From: Devosia beringensis
GTDB lineage: Bacteria > Pseudomonadota > Alphaproteobacteria > Rhizobiales > Devosiaceae
NCBI RefSeq assembly: GCF_014926585.1
Contig: NZ_CP045422.1
Span: forward strand, 2,262,001-2,326,000
Direction of reading: 5' to 3'
Length of the DNA stretch: 64,000 bases
Part shown: in pieces, positions 56,124-64,000 of the stretch
How the letters are laid out: each line of letters opens with the position of its first letter
How positions within the stretch are numbered: the first letter of the stretch is position 1
Program-made: the position numbers and the translations under genes
Notes under the pieces: model-generated
What the model saw: the letters and a program-made list of their open reading frames with translations, nothing else
Database searches by the model: none
Told to the model about the DNA's origin: nothing

Positions 56124-57047
56124 ATGTTTGGATATGTAACGCGGCGCGTGCTGTCGGCCATCCCGATAGCACTGATTGCCGTTACAGCCTGTTTCTTCAT
56201 TCTGCGGCTGGCGCCTGGCGGTCCGTTTGACGGGGAACGCGCGCTGCCGCCGACGACGCTGGCCAATCTGCGCGCCCACTACAATCTGGACCTGCCGCTG
56301 ATCCAGCAATATTTCATCTATGTCGGCCGGCTGCTGCAGGGCGATTTCGGCCCGTCCATGGTCTATAACGACTTTACCGTCGCCCAGATGCTGTGGATCG
56401 GCCTGCCCTTCACCCTGATGCTGGGCTTTTCGGCCTTCATCATCGGCACCGCCATCGGGCTGGTGGCTGGCGCGCTCAGCGCCGTCAACCAGAACAAGTG
56501 GCCCGATTATGTGCTGGTCATGCTGGTGATGATCGGGTTGGTCATTCCCAATTTCCTGATGGCCGCGGTGCTGCAGCTGGTATTCGGGGTCTATCTGGAC
56601 TGGTTCCCGGCGGGCGGCTGGCAGAATGGCTCGATCGCCCATCTGGTGCTGCCTATTACCGTGCTGGTGCTGCCCCATGCCGGGCGCACGGCGCGGCTGA
56701 TGCGCGGCTCGATGATCGAGGTGCTGGGCACCAATTACGTGCGCACGGCGCGCTCCAAGGGGCTCGGCCAAAGGCTGATCCTGGCGCGGCATGCCATCAA
56801 GCCGGCGCTGCTGCCGGTTGTCTCTTATCTGGGGCCTGGCCTGAGCTATCTGCTGACCGGTTCGCTGGTGGTGGAGCAGGTGTTCGCCCTGCCCGGTATC
56901 GGCAAATATTTCATCAGCGCCGCGCTCAATCGTGACTATGGCCTCGTGCTGGGAACGACCATTTTGTACATGTTCATCATCCTGGCGGTGAACCTGCTGG
57001 TCGACGTCCTCTATGCCTGGCTCGACCCCAAGGTGAGGTACAACTGA
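56124..57047 (+). CDS. oppB: Oligopeptide ABC transporter permease OppB
   Basis: 307 residues, six membrane helices of the BPD_transp_1 type. It begins with MFGYVTRRVLSAIPIALIAV and a periplasmic insert (LRAHYNLDLPLIQQYFIYV) typical of OppB/DppB. The EAA loop contacting the ATPases is ARTARLMRGSMIEVLGTNYVRTARSKGL. It forms the pore with OppC. The stop overlaps the oppC start (TGATG). Confidence 0.95.
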   Translation: MFGYVTRRVLSAIPIALIAVTACFFILRLAPGGPFDGERALPPTTLANLRAHYNLDLPLIQQYFIYVGRLLQGDFGPSMVYNDFTVAQMLWIGLPFTLMLGFSAFIIGTAIGLVAGALSAVNQNKWPDYVLVMLVMIGLVIPNFLMAAVLQLVFGVYLDWFPAGGWQNGSIAHLVLPITVLVLPHAGRTARLMRGSMIEVLGTNYVRTARSKGLGQRLILARHAIKPALLPVVSYLGPGLSYLLTGSLVVEQVFALPGIGKYFISAALNRDYGLVLGTTILYMFIILAVNLLVDVLYAWLDPKVRYN

Positions 57048-57967
57048 TGGTCGGCTTTACTGGCAAGGACGCGCTGCTCACCGAATATGCGCAGCGGCTC
57101 GAAACCCTCGACGCCCCCAAGGGGCGCTCGCTGACCCAGGATGCCGTGCGGCGCCTGGTGCGCAATACGGCGGCCGTCGTCTCGGTGTTCGTGGTTATCG
57201 CCATCGTGCTGTTCGCCTTTGCAGGTCCCTATCTGCTGCCCTGGACCTATGGCGAAATCGACTGGACCAATATCCGCAAGCCGCCCAATTTCGAGGCCGG
57301 CCATTTTGCCGGCACCGACCAGAACGGCCGTGACATGCTGGCCCGCATCATGCAGGGCACGCAGATGAGCCTGATCGTGGCGGGCGTTGCCACGCTGGTC
57401 TCGGTGATCATCGGGGTGGTCTATGGCGCCGTCGCCGGCTATTTCGGCGGCAAGGTCGATGCGGTGATGATGCGCTTTGTCGATATCATGTATGCGCTGC
57501 CCTATATCCTGTTCGTCATCATCCTCGTGGTGATCTTCGGGCGCAATCCGGTGCTGCTGTTCGTGGGTATCGGGTGCCTGGAATGGCTGACCATGGCGCG
57601 CATCGTGCGCGGGCAGACACTGTCGATCAAGGAACGCGAGTTCATCGAGGCAGCAAAGGCCGGCGGGGCCAAGCCCTGGACCATCATCATGCGACATATC
57701 GTGCCCAACCTGACCGGTCCCGTGGTGATCTATGCCACGCTGACGGTACCTGAAATCATCCTCACCGAGAGCTTCCTCTCCTATCTGGGTCTGGGCGTGC
57801 AGGAGCCGCAGACGTCATTGGGCACGCTGATCAGCTTTGGTGCGCCAGTGGCCGAGACGCTGCCCTGGATGCTGATCGGACCGGCCGTGGTGCTGGTCAG
57901 TCTGCTGCTGTGCCTGACCTATATCGGGGACGGGCTGCGTGACGCACTGGACCCCAAGGATCGCTAA
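57047..57967 (+). CDS. oppC: Oligopeptide ABC transporter permease OppC
   Basis: 306 residues. The N-terminal cytoplasmic extension (LLTEYAQRLETLDAPKGRSLTQDAVRRLVRN) precedes the first helix, as in OppC; GTDQNGRDMLARIMQGTQMSL is the family motif after it, and the EAA loop is LTMARIVRGQTLSIKEREFIEAAKAGGA. It partners OppB in the membrane. Start overlaps oppB; oppD follows after one base. Confidence 0.95.
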   Translation: MVGFTGKDALLTEYAQRLETLDAPKGRSLTQDAVRRLVRNTAAVVSVFVVIAIVLFAFAGPYLLPWTYGEIDWTNIRKPPNFEAGHFAGTDQNGRDMLARIMQGTQMSLIVAGVATLVSVIIGVVYGAVAGYFGGKVDAVMMRFVDIMYALPYILFVIILVVIFGRNPVLLFVGIGCLEWLTMARIVRGQTLSIKEREFIEAAKAGGAKPWTIIMRHIVPNLTGPVVIYATLTVPEIILTESFLSYLGLGVQEPQTSLGTLISFGAPVAETLPWMLIGPAVVLVSLLLCLTYIGDGLRDALDPKDR

Positions 57968-57968
57968 T

Positions 57969-58952
57969 ATGAAACAAGTCCTCAAAGTCGAAGACATGTC
58001 GGTCACGTTCGATCTGCACCAGAGCGAGGTGCAGGCGGTGCGGGAGATGAACTTCACGCTGTCGGCGGGGGAAACCCTGGCCGTGGTGGGCGAATCGGGT
58101 TCTGGCAAGAGCCAGGCATTCCTCGCCATTATGGGCCTGTTGGCCCGCAATGGCCGCGCCGGTGGCCGCGCCATGATGGGCGACATCAACCTGATCGGCA
58201 TGGCGCCCAAGCAGCTCGATGCCTATCGCGGCAAGGACATCGCCATGATCTTCCAGGATCCGATGACCTCGCTGAACCCGACGCTGCGGGTCAAGACGCA
58301 GCTGGCCGAAGTGCTGGTCAAGCATCGCGGCTTCAACCAGTCCGATGCGGTCAAGACCTCGATCGAGATGCTGGAGCGGGTGGGCATTCCCGAACCGGTC
58401 AAGCGGGCCAATGCCTATCCGCATGAGCTCAGCGGCGGCATGCGGCAGCGGGTGATGATCGCCATGGCGCTGCTGTGCCAGCCCAAGATTCTGATCGCGG
58501 ACGAGCCCACCACGGCGCTCGACGTGACGGTGCAGGCGCAGATGCTGGACCTGTTCAAGTCGCTGACCGAGGATTTCGGCACCGCGCTGGTGCTGATCAC
58601 GCATGATCTGGGCGTGGTGGCCGGCGTCGCCGACCGGATGATGGTGATGTATGGCGGACGGGCGGTGGAAACGGGCGGGGTCGACGACCTGTTCTACGAT
58701 CCGCGCCATCCCTATACGCTGGGGCTGCTGCATTCGACGCCCCATATCGCCAAGCGCGCGGCGCGGCTGGACCCGATCCAGGGTCTGCCGCCGAGTTTCG
58801 AACACCTGCCCAAGGGCTGTTCGTTCAACCCGCGCTGCGCCTTTGCCTTTGACCGGTGCCTCGTCGAGCGGCCGCCGCTGACCGATGCCGGTAATGGCCG
58901 CGAAAAAGCGTGTTTCTATGAAGGCCCGATGGCCTATGGCGAGGTCGCATGA
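57969..58952 (+). CDS. oppD: Oligopeptide ABC transporter ATP-binding protein OppD
   Basis: 327 residues. Walker [10 protein letters not shown], the Q-loop in [11 protein letters not shown], signature [16 protein letters not shown], Walker [19 protein letters not shown] and the H-loop THDLGVVA are intact. A C-terminal CNPRC-like tail ([15 protein letters not shown]) holds the cysteines of the oligopeptide-transporter C-terminal domain, which in related transporters binds an Fe-S cluster. ATG 57,969 is preferred over the in-frame upstream Met inside oppC. Its stop overlaps oppF. Confidence 0.95.
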   Translation: MKQVLKVEDMSVTFDLHQSEVQAVREMNFTLSAGETLAVVGESGSGKSQAFLAIMGLLARNGRAGGRAMMGDINLIGMAPKQLDAYRGKDIAMIFQDPMTSLNPTLRVKTQLAEVLVKHRGFNQSDAVKTSIEMLERVGIPEPVKRANAYPHELSGGMRQRVMIAMALLCQPKILIADEPTTALDVTVQAQMLDLFKSLTEDFGTALVLITHDLGVVAGVADRMMVMYGGRAVETGGVDDLFYDPRHPYTLGLLHSTPHIAKRAARLDPIQGLPPSFEHLPKGCSFNPRCAFAFDRCLVERPPLTDAGNGREKACFYEGPMAYGEVA

Positions 58953-59971
58953 TGAACCAGGCTCCCATCGACTTGCTCGAAATCCGCAATCTCAAGAAGA
59001 CCTTTTCCATCTCTGGCGGCCTGTTCAGCCGACCGCTGACGCTGACGGCGCTGGAAGACATCAACTTTTCCATCCGCCAGGGCGAGACGCTGGGCATTGT
59101 GGGGGAAAGCGGCTGTGGCAAGTCCACTTTGGGCCGCTGCATCCTGCAGCTGCTGGCGCCCGACGAGGGCCAGGTGCTGTGGCTGGGTCAGGATCTGACC
59201 CGACTGCCGGCCGAGGAAATGCGGATGCGGCGGCAGGACCTGCAGATCATCTTCCAGGATCCGCTGGCCTCGCTCAATCCGCGCATGACGGTGGGCGAGA
59301 TCATTGCCGATCCACTGCGCACGCTGCGGCCGGAGCTCAACAAGACCGAGCGCCGGGCCCGCGTGCTCAAGACCATGGAATCGGTCGGGCTGCTGCCCGA
59401 AATGATCAACCGCTACCCGCATGAATTTTCCGGCGGGCAGGCGCAGCGCATCGGCATTGCCCGGGCGCTGATCACCGAGCCCAAGCTCATCGTCTGCGAC
59501 GAGCCGGTATCGGCGCTGGACGTCTCGATCCAGGCGCAGATCCTCAACCTCCTAGCTGACCTCAAGGACGAGTTCGGGCTGACGCTGATCTTCATCAGCC
59601 ATAATCTGAGCGTGGTGCGGCATGTGTCGGACCGTATCCTCGTGCTCTATCTGGGGCGCATCGTCGAACTGGCCGAGGGTGACGAAATCTACCACGATCC
59701 CAAGCACCCCTATACACGGGCGCTGCTGACGGCCGTGCCGATCCCCGACCCGAAACTGGCGCGGCAGCGCAATATCGACGCGTTGAAGGGGGAAATTCCC
59801 TCGCCGATCAATCCGCCATCGGGCTGTACCTTCCGGACGCGCTGCCGGTTTGCCATGCCCTATTGCGCCGAAACGCGTCCGCCATTGGAGCGGATCGAAG
59901 GTGACCGGCTGGTGGCGTGCCATCGTTGGCGCGAAATCGAAGTGCCCAAAGAGGCGGTGATCGCCGGCTAG
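58949..59971 (+). CDS. oppF: Oligopeptide ABC transporter ATP-binding protein OppF
   Basis: 340 residues. Walker A GESGCGKST, signature FSGGQAQRIGIARAL, Walker B IVCDEPVSALDVSIQAQ, and the C-terminal CTFRTRCRFAMPYC cysteine tail, matching OppD. It forms a heterodimer with OppD to power uptake. It overlaps oppD by four bases and ends overlapping the convergent HIT gene by four bases (59,968-59,971). Confidence 0.95.
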   Translation: MMNQAPIDLLEIRNLKKTFSISGGLFSRPLTLTALEDINFSIRQGETLGIVGESGCGKSTLGRCILQLLAPDEGQVLWLGQDLTRLPAEEMRMRRQDLQIIFQDPLASLNPRMTVGEIIADPLRTLRPELNKTERRARVLKTMESVGLLPEMINRYPHEFSGGQAQRIGIARALITEPKLIVCDEPVSALDVSIQAQILNLLADLKDEFGLTLIFISHNLSVVRHVSDRILVLYLGRIVELAEGDEIYHDPKHPYTRALLTAVPIPDPKLARQRNIDALKGEIPSPINPPSGCTFRTRCRFAMPYCAETRPPLERIEGDRLVACHRWREIEVPKEAVIAG

Positions 59972-60465
59972 ACCTCCAGCGCCGCATAGGCCGCCGCGAT
60001 CATCGCGGCGGTTGCTGCCATTTCCGTCTCGGTGAATTCGAGCACGCCGTGCTCGGCCATCAGGGCGTGATATTGCTGGCGCTCATAGGGCACGCCGCGG
60101 GGCAGGGGCACGACGTGCCAGTGCAGATGGCTGTTACCCTGCTGGCTGCCCAGCGAGAGCACATAGATGCGCTCGGCGTCAAAGACCTGCTTGAGCGCCC
60201 GCGCCAGGCGGTGGACCACGGCGTGCAGCGCCAGATACTGCGCCGGGGAGATATCCTCGGCCAGATCCTCGACATGGGCGGTGGGGCAGACCAGGGCATA
60301 GCCGGGCTGGGTGGGGAACTTGCTCAGAAAGGCGATGCTGTCACCGTCCCGGGCGATGACGTGGTGCGCATAGTCCGGATTGCCGGCAATCATCTCGCAG
60401 ATGAAGCAGGGGCCATTGCGGCTGCGCTCGACATGGCCAGCCAGGTCAAACGGTTGACGGCTCAC
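59968..60465 (-). CDS. HIT-family nucleotide-binding hydrolase
   Basis: 165 residues. The histidine triad is NSHLHWHVVPLPRG (HxHxH, third His region), with CFICEMIAGNPDYAHHVIARD (a possible Cys-x2-Cys zinc pair) at the start. HIT proteins cleave dinucleoside polyphosphates or AMP-amino acid adducts; the precise substrate is unknown. The GTG start at 60,465 overlaps the stop of the response regulator gene (GTGA), so translation is coupled to it. Convergent with oppF. Confidence 0.88.
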   Translation of the reverse strand: MSRQPFDLAGHVERSRNGPCFICEMIAGNPDYAHHVIARDGDSIAFLSKFPTQPGYALVCPTAHVEDLAEDISPAQYLALHAVVHRLARALKQVFDAERIYVLSLGSQQGNSHLHWHVVPLPRGVPYERQQYHALMAEHGVLEFTETEMAATAAMIAAAYAALEV

Positions 60466-60971
60466 GTGGCGGGCTGGTCCGGATCGGCCTCGCTGCGACG
60501 GTCATTGGCGCCGACATCGACGGTCTTGCGGCGGCGGTCGGGGCCCTTGAACTGGGGAGCCTCGATGAAGCTGCGCGGATTGGCCTCGATGCTGTCGAGG
60601 CGGGTCTGCAGGTGATTGGCGGCAAAGGGCTTGCGCAGGAATTCGGTGACGCCGGCGTCGCGGGCGGCGGCAATGCGCTCGGCATCGGGGGCGGCGCTGA
60701 TCATGATGATGGGCACCAGCCGGTTGGGGCATTCGGCATGGGCGCGCAGCTTTCTGGTAAAGGCCACGCCATCCATGCCGCCGAGCACGTCATTGATGAT
60801 GACCACGTCAAAGCTGCGGCGCATCAGTTCGATCATGGCCTTGCTGGCGTCATTGACCTCACGGATGTCCTTGCGACCCAGGCCACGCAGCATGGTGGTG
60901 ACCAGGCCGGCCATATAGGCGGAAGGATCGGCGACGAGCACGCCGCGCTTGGTGATTTCCTCATTGGCCAT
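60462..60971 (-). CDS. Single-domain response regulator
   Basis: 169 residues. The receiver fold holds VLVADPSAYM, the phospho-acceptor Asp61 in VVIINDVLGGMDGV, MISAAPD and FLRKPF (conserved Lys). The acidic pocket has one Asp (DPS) rather than the usual pair. After about residue 125, a basic tail with GPDRRRKT has no output domain. This DRRR-tailed kind of receiver is common in alphaproteobacteria and its partners are unknown. Its gene is translated ahead of the HIT gene with an overlap of one codon. Confidence 0.85.
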   Translation of the reverse strand: MANEEITKRGVLVADPSAYMAGLVTTMLRGLGRKDIREVNDASKAMIELMRRSFDVVIINDVLGGMDGVAFTRKLRAHAECPNRLVPIIMISAAPDAERIAAARDAGVTEFLRKPFAANHLQTRLDSIEANPRSFIEAPQFKGPDRRRKTVDVGANDRRSEADPDQPAT

Positions 60972-61097
60972 GTCGGCGTCCCGTCAGAAAGTTTGGGGGC
61001 CAGCTTAGCGCGGCTTTGCCTATGAGGCGTTAATAGGCTAAGCGGATGCATGCCGATGGCTTGACGACATTTGCATGAAAACACCGGCCAAGCCGCG

Positions 61098-61126
61098 TTG
61101 ACAGGGGGGGGCATTTTCCCTATGTA
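61098..61126 (+). promoter_or_regulatory. Sigma-70-type promoter of rpmJ
   Basis: TTGACA (61,098-61,103), a 17-base spacer with a G-tract, and TATGTA (61,121-61,126). Transcription would start near 61,133, about 50 bases before the rpmJ ATG. Confidence 0.75.
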
Positions 61127-61183
61127 TGCCGGCAAGTTTCCGGGCGCCAAGGCGCCCCTTTTGTTTGACCAAGGAATCATCTG

Positions 61184-61309
61184 ATGAAGATCCGCAACTC
61201 GCTGAAGGCGCTGATGACTCGCCACCGCGCGAACAAGCTCGTCCGCCGTCGCGGCCGGGTTTACATCATCAACAAGGTAGACAAGCGCTTCAAGGCCCGC
61301 CAAGGCTGA
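61184..61309 (+). CDS. rpmJ: 50S ribosomal protein L36
   Basis: A 41-residue basic protein, [20 protein letters not shown] then [22 protein letters not shown]36 binds 23S rRNA in the large subunit. This is the C-minus, zinc-free paralogue: none of the four Zn ligands is present, the usual form in alphaproteobacteria. AAGGA lies about nine bases before ATG 61,184. It is monocistronic, with its own strong promoter and a hairpin terminator. Confidence 0.95.
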   Translation: MKIRNSLKALMTRHRANKLVRRRGRVYIINKVDKRFKARQG

Positions 61310-61336
61310 GCTTTCGCCTGATATCGACTTGACTGA

Positions 61337-61360
61337 CAAGGCCCGCGCAAGCGGGCCTTG
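61337..61360 (+). terminator. Terminator of rpmJ
   Basis: CAAGGCCCGC, loop GCAA, GCGGGCCTTG: a perfect 10-base stem with a tetraloop, followed by TTGCGTTT (weak T-tract), 28 bases after the rpmJ stop. Confidence 0.75.
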
Positions 61361-61580
61361 TTGCGTTTGGGGCCAGCCAGTCCGCTAGCAGAGCGTTAGG
61401 GATGACATGCGGCCGTGCTTCACCTCGCCCCGCCTGTGGTGCTAAGGGCTTTTTGCTTGCCACCGTTCACACCACTCCACTGCCAATAAATACAATTTTA
61501 TCAATAGCTTGTGTTGTCCCCGGCCGCAGATGGCCGTTTTTTTATGTGCTGTCTTCCAGCGTTTTTCGCGAGGTTGGACC

Positions 61581-61979
61581 ATGCTGAAGACCCGGACGCT
61601 GACTGTCCTTATCAATCGGTCCGTCGACGATGTTTATGGCTTTCTGACCAACCCGGCCAATCTGGCGCGCTGGACCTTGCTGGGTGAGGGGCGGGCCGAA
61701 CCGGCAGAAGGCCCGCTCGTCTGGTCCTATGTCGGCGCGGACGGGCATGTGCTGGTGCGGTTCAGCCCGCCCAATCCCTATCATGTGCTGGACTATTCGC
61801 TGCAGTCGGGGGTGCATGTGTGGCAGTCGTCAAGCGTGCGGCTGATCCGTAATGGCAATGGCTGCGTGCTGGTGCATACCTCGGTCCAGCAGCCGCTGGT
61901 GTCGGACGCGGCCTTCGATTCCGAGGCAGAATGGATGCAGGCCGACCTGCTGGTGCTCAAGACACTGATGGAGCGCTGA
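61581..61979 (+). CDS. SRPBCC-like (START-fold) protein
   Basis: 132 residues. The start MLKTRTLTVLINRSVDDVYGFLTNPANLARWTL matches the SRPBCC/polyketide-cyclase N-terminus, with the strand-helix opening and the W-x-x-L after it. The rest (GPLVWSYVGADGHVLVRFS, HVWQSSSVRLIRNGNGCVLVHTS) is the curved beta-sheet. It is presumably a small ligand-binding protein; no ligand is known. ATG 61,581 replaces the longer frame, which begins in the promoter region. It is a single gene. Confidence 0.8.
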   Translation: MLKTRTLTVLINRSVDDVYGFLTNPANLARWTLLGEGRAEPAEGPLVWSYVGADGHVLVRFSPPNPYHVLDYSLQSGVHVWQSSSVRLIRNGNGCVLVHTSVQQPLVSDAAFDSEAEWMQADLLVLKTLMER

Positions 61980-62076
61980 AATCGGTGATGCGGCCGGGGT
62001 GATCGTGCCTTGCCGCGGGTCCGGTCTTGAAACGGGGGCGAACCATCCCATCTTGGCTGGGAATGGAGACCCTGCA

Positions 62077-62385
62077 ATGACCACAGACCGCGTTTCGGCC
62101 CAATATGACATCGAGAAGAAGTCGCTCGTCGTTGCCTATGTGCTGTGGTTCTTCCTGGGCTATGTGGGGGCGCATCGCTTCTATCTGGGCCGGCCGCTCA
62201 GCGGCGTCATCATGCTGGCCCTGTCGGCGGTGACCCTGCTGCTAACGCTGGTCTCGTTCGGCGTGCTGAGCTTTTTGTGGTTCGTGGTCGGCCTGTGGTG
62301 GCTGATCGACGCGCTGCTGATCCCCGGCATGGCCGCAGGCCGCAACAGCCGCATTGCCGACCGGGTATTTGGCCGCCGGTACTGA
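62077..62385 (+). CDS. TM2-domain membrane protein
   Basis: 102 residues. The TM2 pattern is clear: VVAYVLWFFLGYVGAHRFYLGRPLSGVIML with a G-AHRFYLG turn between two helices, then a third helix LSFLWFVVGLWWLIDALLIPGMA and a short basic tail. TM2 proteins are widespread and of unknown function; the DALLIPGM motif is typical. ATG 62,077 has GGAGA about nine bases upstream. It converges on the alcohol dehydrogenase gene. Confidence 0.88.
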   Translation: MTTDRVSAQYDIEKKSLVVAYVLWFFLGYVGAHRFYLGRPLSGVIMLALSAVTLLLTLVSFGVLSFLWFVVGLWWLIDALLIPGMAAGRNSRIADRVFGRRY

Positions 62386-62420
62386 CCGCGTGAACGGGCG
62401 CCCGAGCACAGCATAGCCCA

Positions 62421-62461
62421 GTCACCTTGATGCGGGGACAGCTGTCCCGGCATCAGGTGAC
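62421..62461. terminator. Large palindrome between the TM2 and alcohol dehydrogenase genes
   Basis: GTCACCTTGATGC ... GGGACAGCTGTCCC ... GCATCAGGTGAC, symmetrical about CAGCTG. It lies between two convergent genes and is suited to ending both, though it has no T-tract. Confidence 0.5.
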
Positions 62462-62465
62462 TTGG

Positions 62466-63602
62466 TCAGAACGCTGCCTGGTAGATCGAGAGAATATCGG
62501 CAATGCCCAGCGGGCGGGGGTTGTTGTCGATCAGGCGCTTGATGGCAAAGGCCTCCTCGGCCCAGGCGGAAAGATCGGCCTGCTGCGCGCCATGACTGGA
62601 TAGCTGCATGTCGATGCCCAGGCCCTGGCAATAGGCGAGGCTGCCGGCCAGGATGCTGGCGACGTCGGCCGTGCCGGTGAGGCCCAGCGCGCTCGCGACG
62701 GCGCCGGTCTTTTCCGGTCGGACTTCGGCGTTGAAGGCCAAGACATGGGGAAAGATGATGGCATTGGCCAGGCCGTGCGGCAGCTTGAGGCGCGTGCCGA
62801 GCGGATAGGCCAAAGCATGGCCACCGGCGGTATTGACCGGCCCCAGGCAGATGCCGCCGTAATAGGAGGCCAGCATCATGCCGGAACGCGCCTCGGTATC
62901 GGTGCCGTCGGCCACGGCGCGGGCAAGATAGCGCCCGACCAGGGCAATGCCCTGGCTGGCATAGCCATCGATCAGCGGATGCGCCTTGATATTGGTGAAG
63001 GCCTCGACGCAATGGGCCAGGGCATCGACACCGGTAGCGGCGGTGACGGCGGCGGGGACCGAATAGGTGAGTTCCGGATCGAGCACGGCGATGTCGGCCA
63101 GCATGAACGGGCTTTCGACCGCCAGCTTGGCCAAGGTATCGGGATTGGTCACCAGCGCGCGGATGCCGGCTTCAGAACCGGTGCCCGAGGTGGTGGGCAC
63201 CTGGGCCAGGGCGGTGCGGCGGCCGTTGACCTTGCCGGAGCCGACAATGTCGATCACCGATTGCTCGCTGTCCCACAGCACGGCAATGAGCTTGGCCACG
63301 TCCATGACCGATCCCCCACCAAGGCCGATCACCAGATCGGGGCGGAAGGCGCGGGCGGCGGCCAGCACGGCAGCCACGGCCGGCAGATCGGGCTCGGGCG
63401 GCAGGTCGATGAAGGTCTCGACCGTGCCGGAAAGGCCGATGCGCTCAACAAAGCCCATAGTGGGCGCCATGGCGACGACGAAGACGCGGCTATAGGGGGC
63501 AGCCCATTGGGCAATGCGGGCGACAGCGCCGGCGCCGATTTCGAGCCGCGCCGGTTGCAGCAGGGTGATGGGGCGGGCCATGGACAGCGTGGGCTCAGAC
63601 AT
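62466..63602 (-). CDS. Iron-containing alcohol dehydrogenase
   Basis: 378 residues, group III metal-dependent type. NAD-binding GLGGGSVMDVAKL is near residue 95; VPTTSGTGSEAG follows; the metal ligands are in ATGVDALAHCVEAF (Asp, His) and the later HGLANAIIFPHVL (His). It oxidises alcohols or reduces aldehydes; related proteins also include maleylacetate reductase. ATG 63,602 starts MSEPTLSMARP. It overlaps the end of the DapA-family gene by eight bases, so the two are coupled and may form a short catabolic pathway (aldolase product then reduction). Confidence 0.9.
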   Translation of the reverse strand: MSEPTLSMARPITLLQPARLEIGAGAVARIAQWAAPYSRVFVVAMAPTMGFVERIGLSGTVETFIDLPPEPDLPAVAAVLAAARAFRPDLVIGLGGGSVMDVAKLIAVLWDSEQSVIDIVGSGKVNGRRTALAQVPTTSGTGSEAGIRALVTNPDTLAKLAVESPFMLADIAVLDPELTYSVPAAVTAATGVDALAHCVEAFTNIKAHPLIDGYASQGIALVGRYLARAVADGTDTEARSGMMLASYYGGICLGPVNTAGGHALAYPLGTRLKLPHGLANAIIFPHVLAFNAEVRPEKTGAVASALGLTGTADVASILAGSLAYCQGLGIDMQLSSHGAQQADLSAWAEEAFAIKRLIDNNPRPLGIADILSIYQAAF

Positions 63603-64000
63603 TTTCCTGCGCCTCAAGTGCGGCCATCTGGACCCAGACATTGTCGATTTCGGCCTGGCCGAGTTCAACCAGCGGCGGGCGGACGCGGGTCCAGCCGGGA
63701 TGGTTGCGGCGGCGGGCCAGCATGGCCTTGATGGTGGGCAGCTGGACATAGGCGTTGGAGAGGTCGCGCCAGGCATTGATGCGCGCCTGGGCGGCGTCCA
63801 CCCTGGCGTCCTGCGCGGGATCAAAAAAGTTGTCGAAGACGACGCGCAGATGCGCCCCGATGAGGTTGGAGCTCGACGTGATGCAGCCGGCGCCGCCGGA
63901 ACGCAGCAGTGGCAGCATGAAGGGATCGGCCCCGGCCAGGACCGGAAAATTGGCAAAGCTGCTGGCAAAGGTCTGCATGCTGTCGAGCTTGCCCGAACTG
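63595..64000 (-). CDS. Dihydrodipicolinate synthase (DapA)-family lyase, C-terminal part (cut by window edge)
   Basis: The frame is open to base 64,000 on the minus strand, so the N-terminal part and the Schiff-base Lys lie outside or just at the edge (SGKLDSMQTFASSF is seen). The visible ~130 residues contain NFPVLAGADPFMLPLLRSGGAGCITSSSNLIG, the DapA-family strand with GAxG and SN, then the long helix and a C-terminal dimer segment. These lyases handle 2-keto acid aldol chemistry; this one, next to an alcohol dehydrogenase rather than lysine genes, is likely catabolic. The partner ADH gene overlaps its end. Confidence 0.85.
   Translation of the reverse strand, partial: SSGKLDSMQTFASSFANFPVLAGADPFMLPLLRSGGAGCITSSSNLIGAHLRVVFDNFFDPAQDARVDAAQARINAWRDLSNAYVQLPTIKAMLARRRNHPGWTRVRPPLVELGQAEIDNVWVQMAALEAQENV

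Overview
The window is high-GC bacterial DNA from an alphaproteobacterium of the order Hyphomicrobiales (Rhizobiales). Evidence for this is the cpdR-type cell-cycle response regulator next to tRNA-Val genes, the dmeR-dmeF metal efflux pair, a zinc-free L36 (rpmJ), an RcnR-type repressor, FadE with a membrane anchor, and several families of short intergenic palindromic repeats of a kind common in this order. A Devosia-like genome is my best guess, made from general gene style and not from any search. There is no phage, plasmid, insertion sequence or CRISPR array. Both ends cut genes: galE on the left and a DapA-family gene on the right.

Layout. 1-3.6 kb: end of galE, a periplasmic lytic transglycosylase, a DUF459/SGNH hydrolase and hpt. 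3.9-10.1 kb: glutamate synthase gltB-gltD (minus strand). 10.6-11.8 kb: dps and a small heat-shock protein, each with a clear terminator. 12-17.5 kb: a lipase-like hydrolase, a DUF805 membrane protein, a BCCT transporter and an ArsR/AHSA1 pair. 17.5-19.7 kb: a CHASE4-GGDEF-EAL gene split by one in-frame TGA. 20-21.3 kb: dmeR-dmeF. 21.5-24.2 kb: hisN, an N-formylglutamate amidohydrolase, cpdR and two tRNA-Val genes. 24.5-28.6 kb: two matching divergent modules, each with a paralogous metallophosphoesterase behind a regulator or flavin-type gene, facing a redox gene (FMN reductase or msrB), and sharing a 17-bp promoter motif.

28.8-45.6 kb: a small AT-rich membrane ORF, hrpB, an aldose epimerase, a HerA-like ATPase, an ABC-F protein, a Gfo/Idh-GntR-aldo/keto reductase sugar-type cluster, a PreP-like M16 peptidase, a ligase-associated exonuclease with its ATP-dependent DNA ligase, and a UVR-motif protein. 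45.6-54.1 kb: a beta-oxidation locus with fadD and a MerR regulator on one strand, and fadE, a hydratase/dehydrogenase, fadI and a one-TM protein on the other. Two LiuR-like palindromes lie in the divergent promoter. 54.4-60 kb: a complete oppABCDF operon. 60-64 kb: a HIT protein, a receiver protein, rpmJ, an SRPBCC protein, a TM2 protein, an iron-dependent alcohol dehydrogenase and a partial DapA-family gene.

Most of the window is ordinary chromosomal housekeeping. The observations most worth following are the duplicated PDE/redox modules with a shared operator-like motif (24.5-28.6 kb), the in-frame TGA in the c-di-GMP enzyme (19,010), the MerR operator pair in the beta-oxidation promoter (47.7-47.9 kb), and a plus-strand terminator at 12,052 that has no visible plus-strand gene before it.
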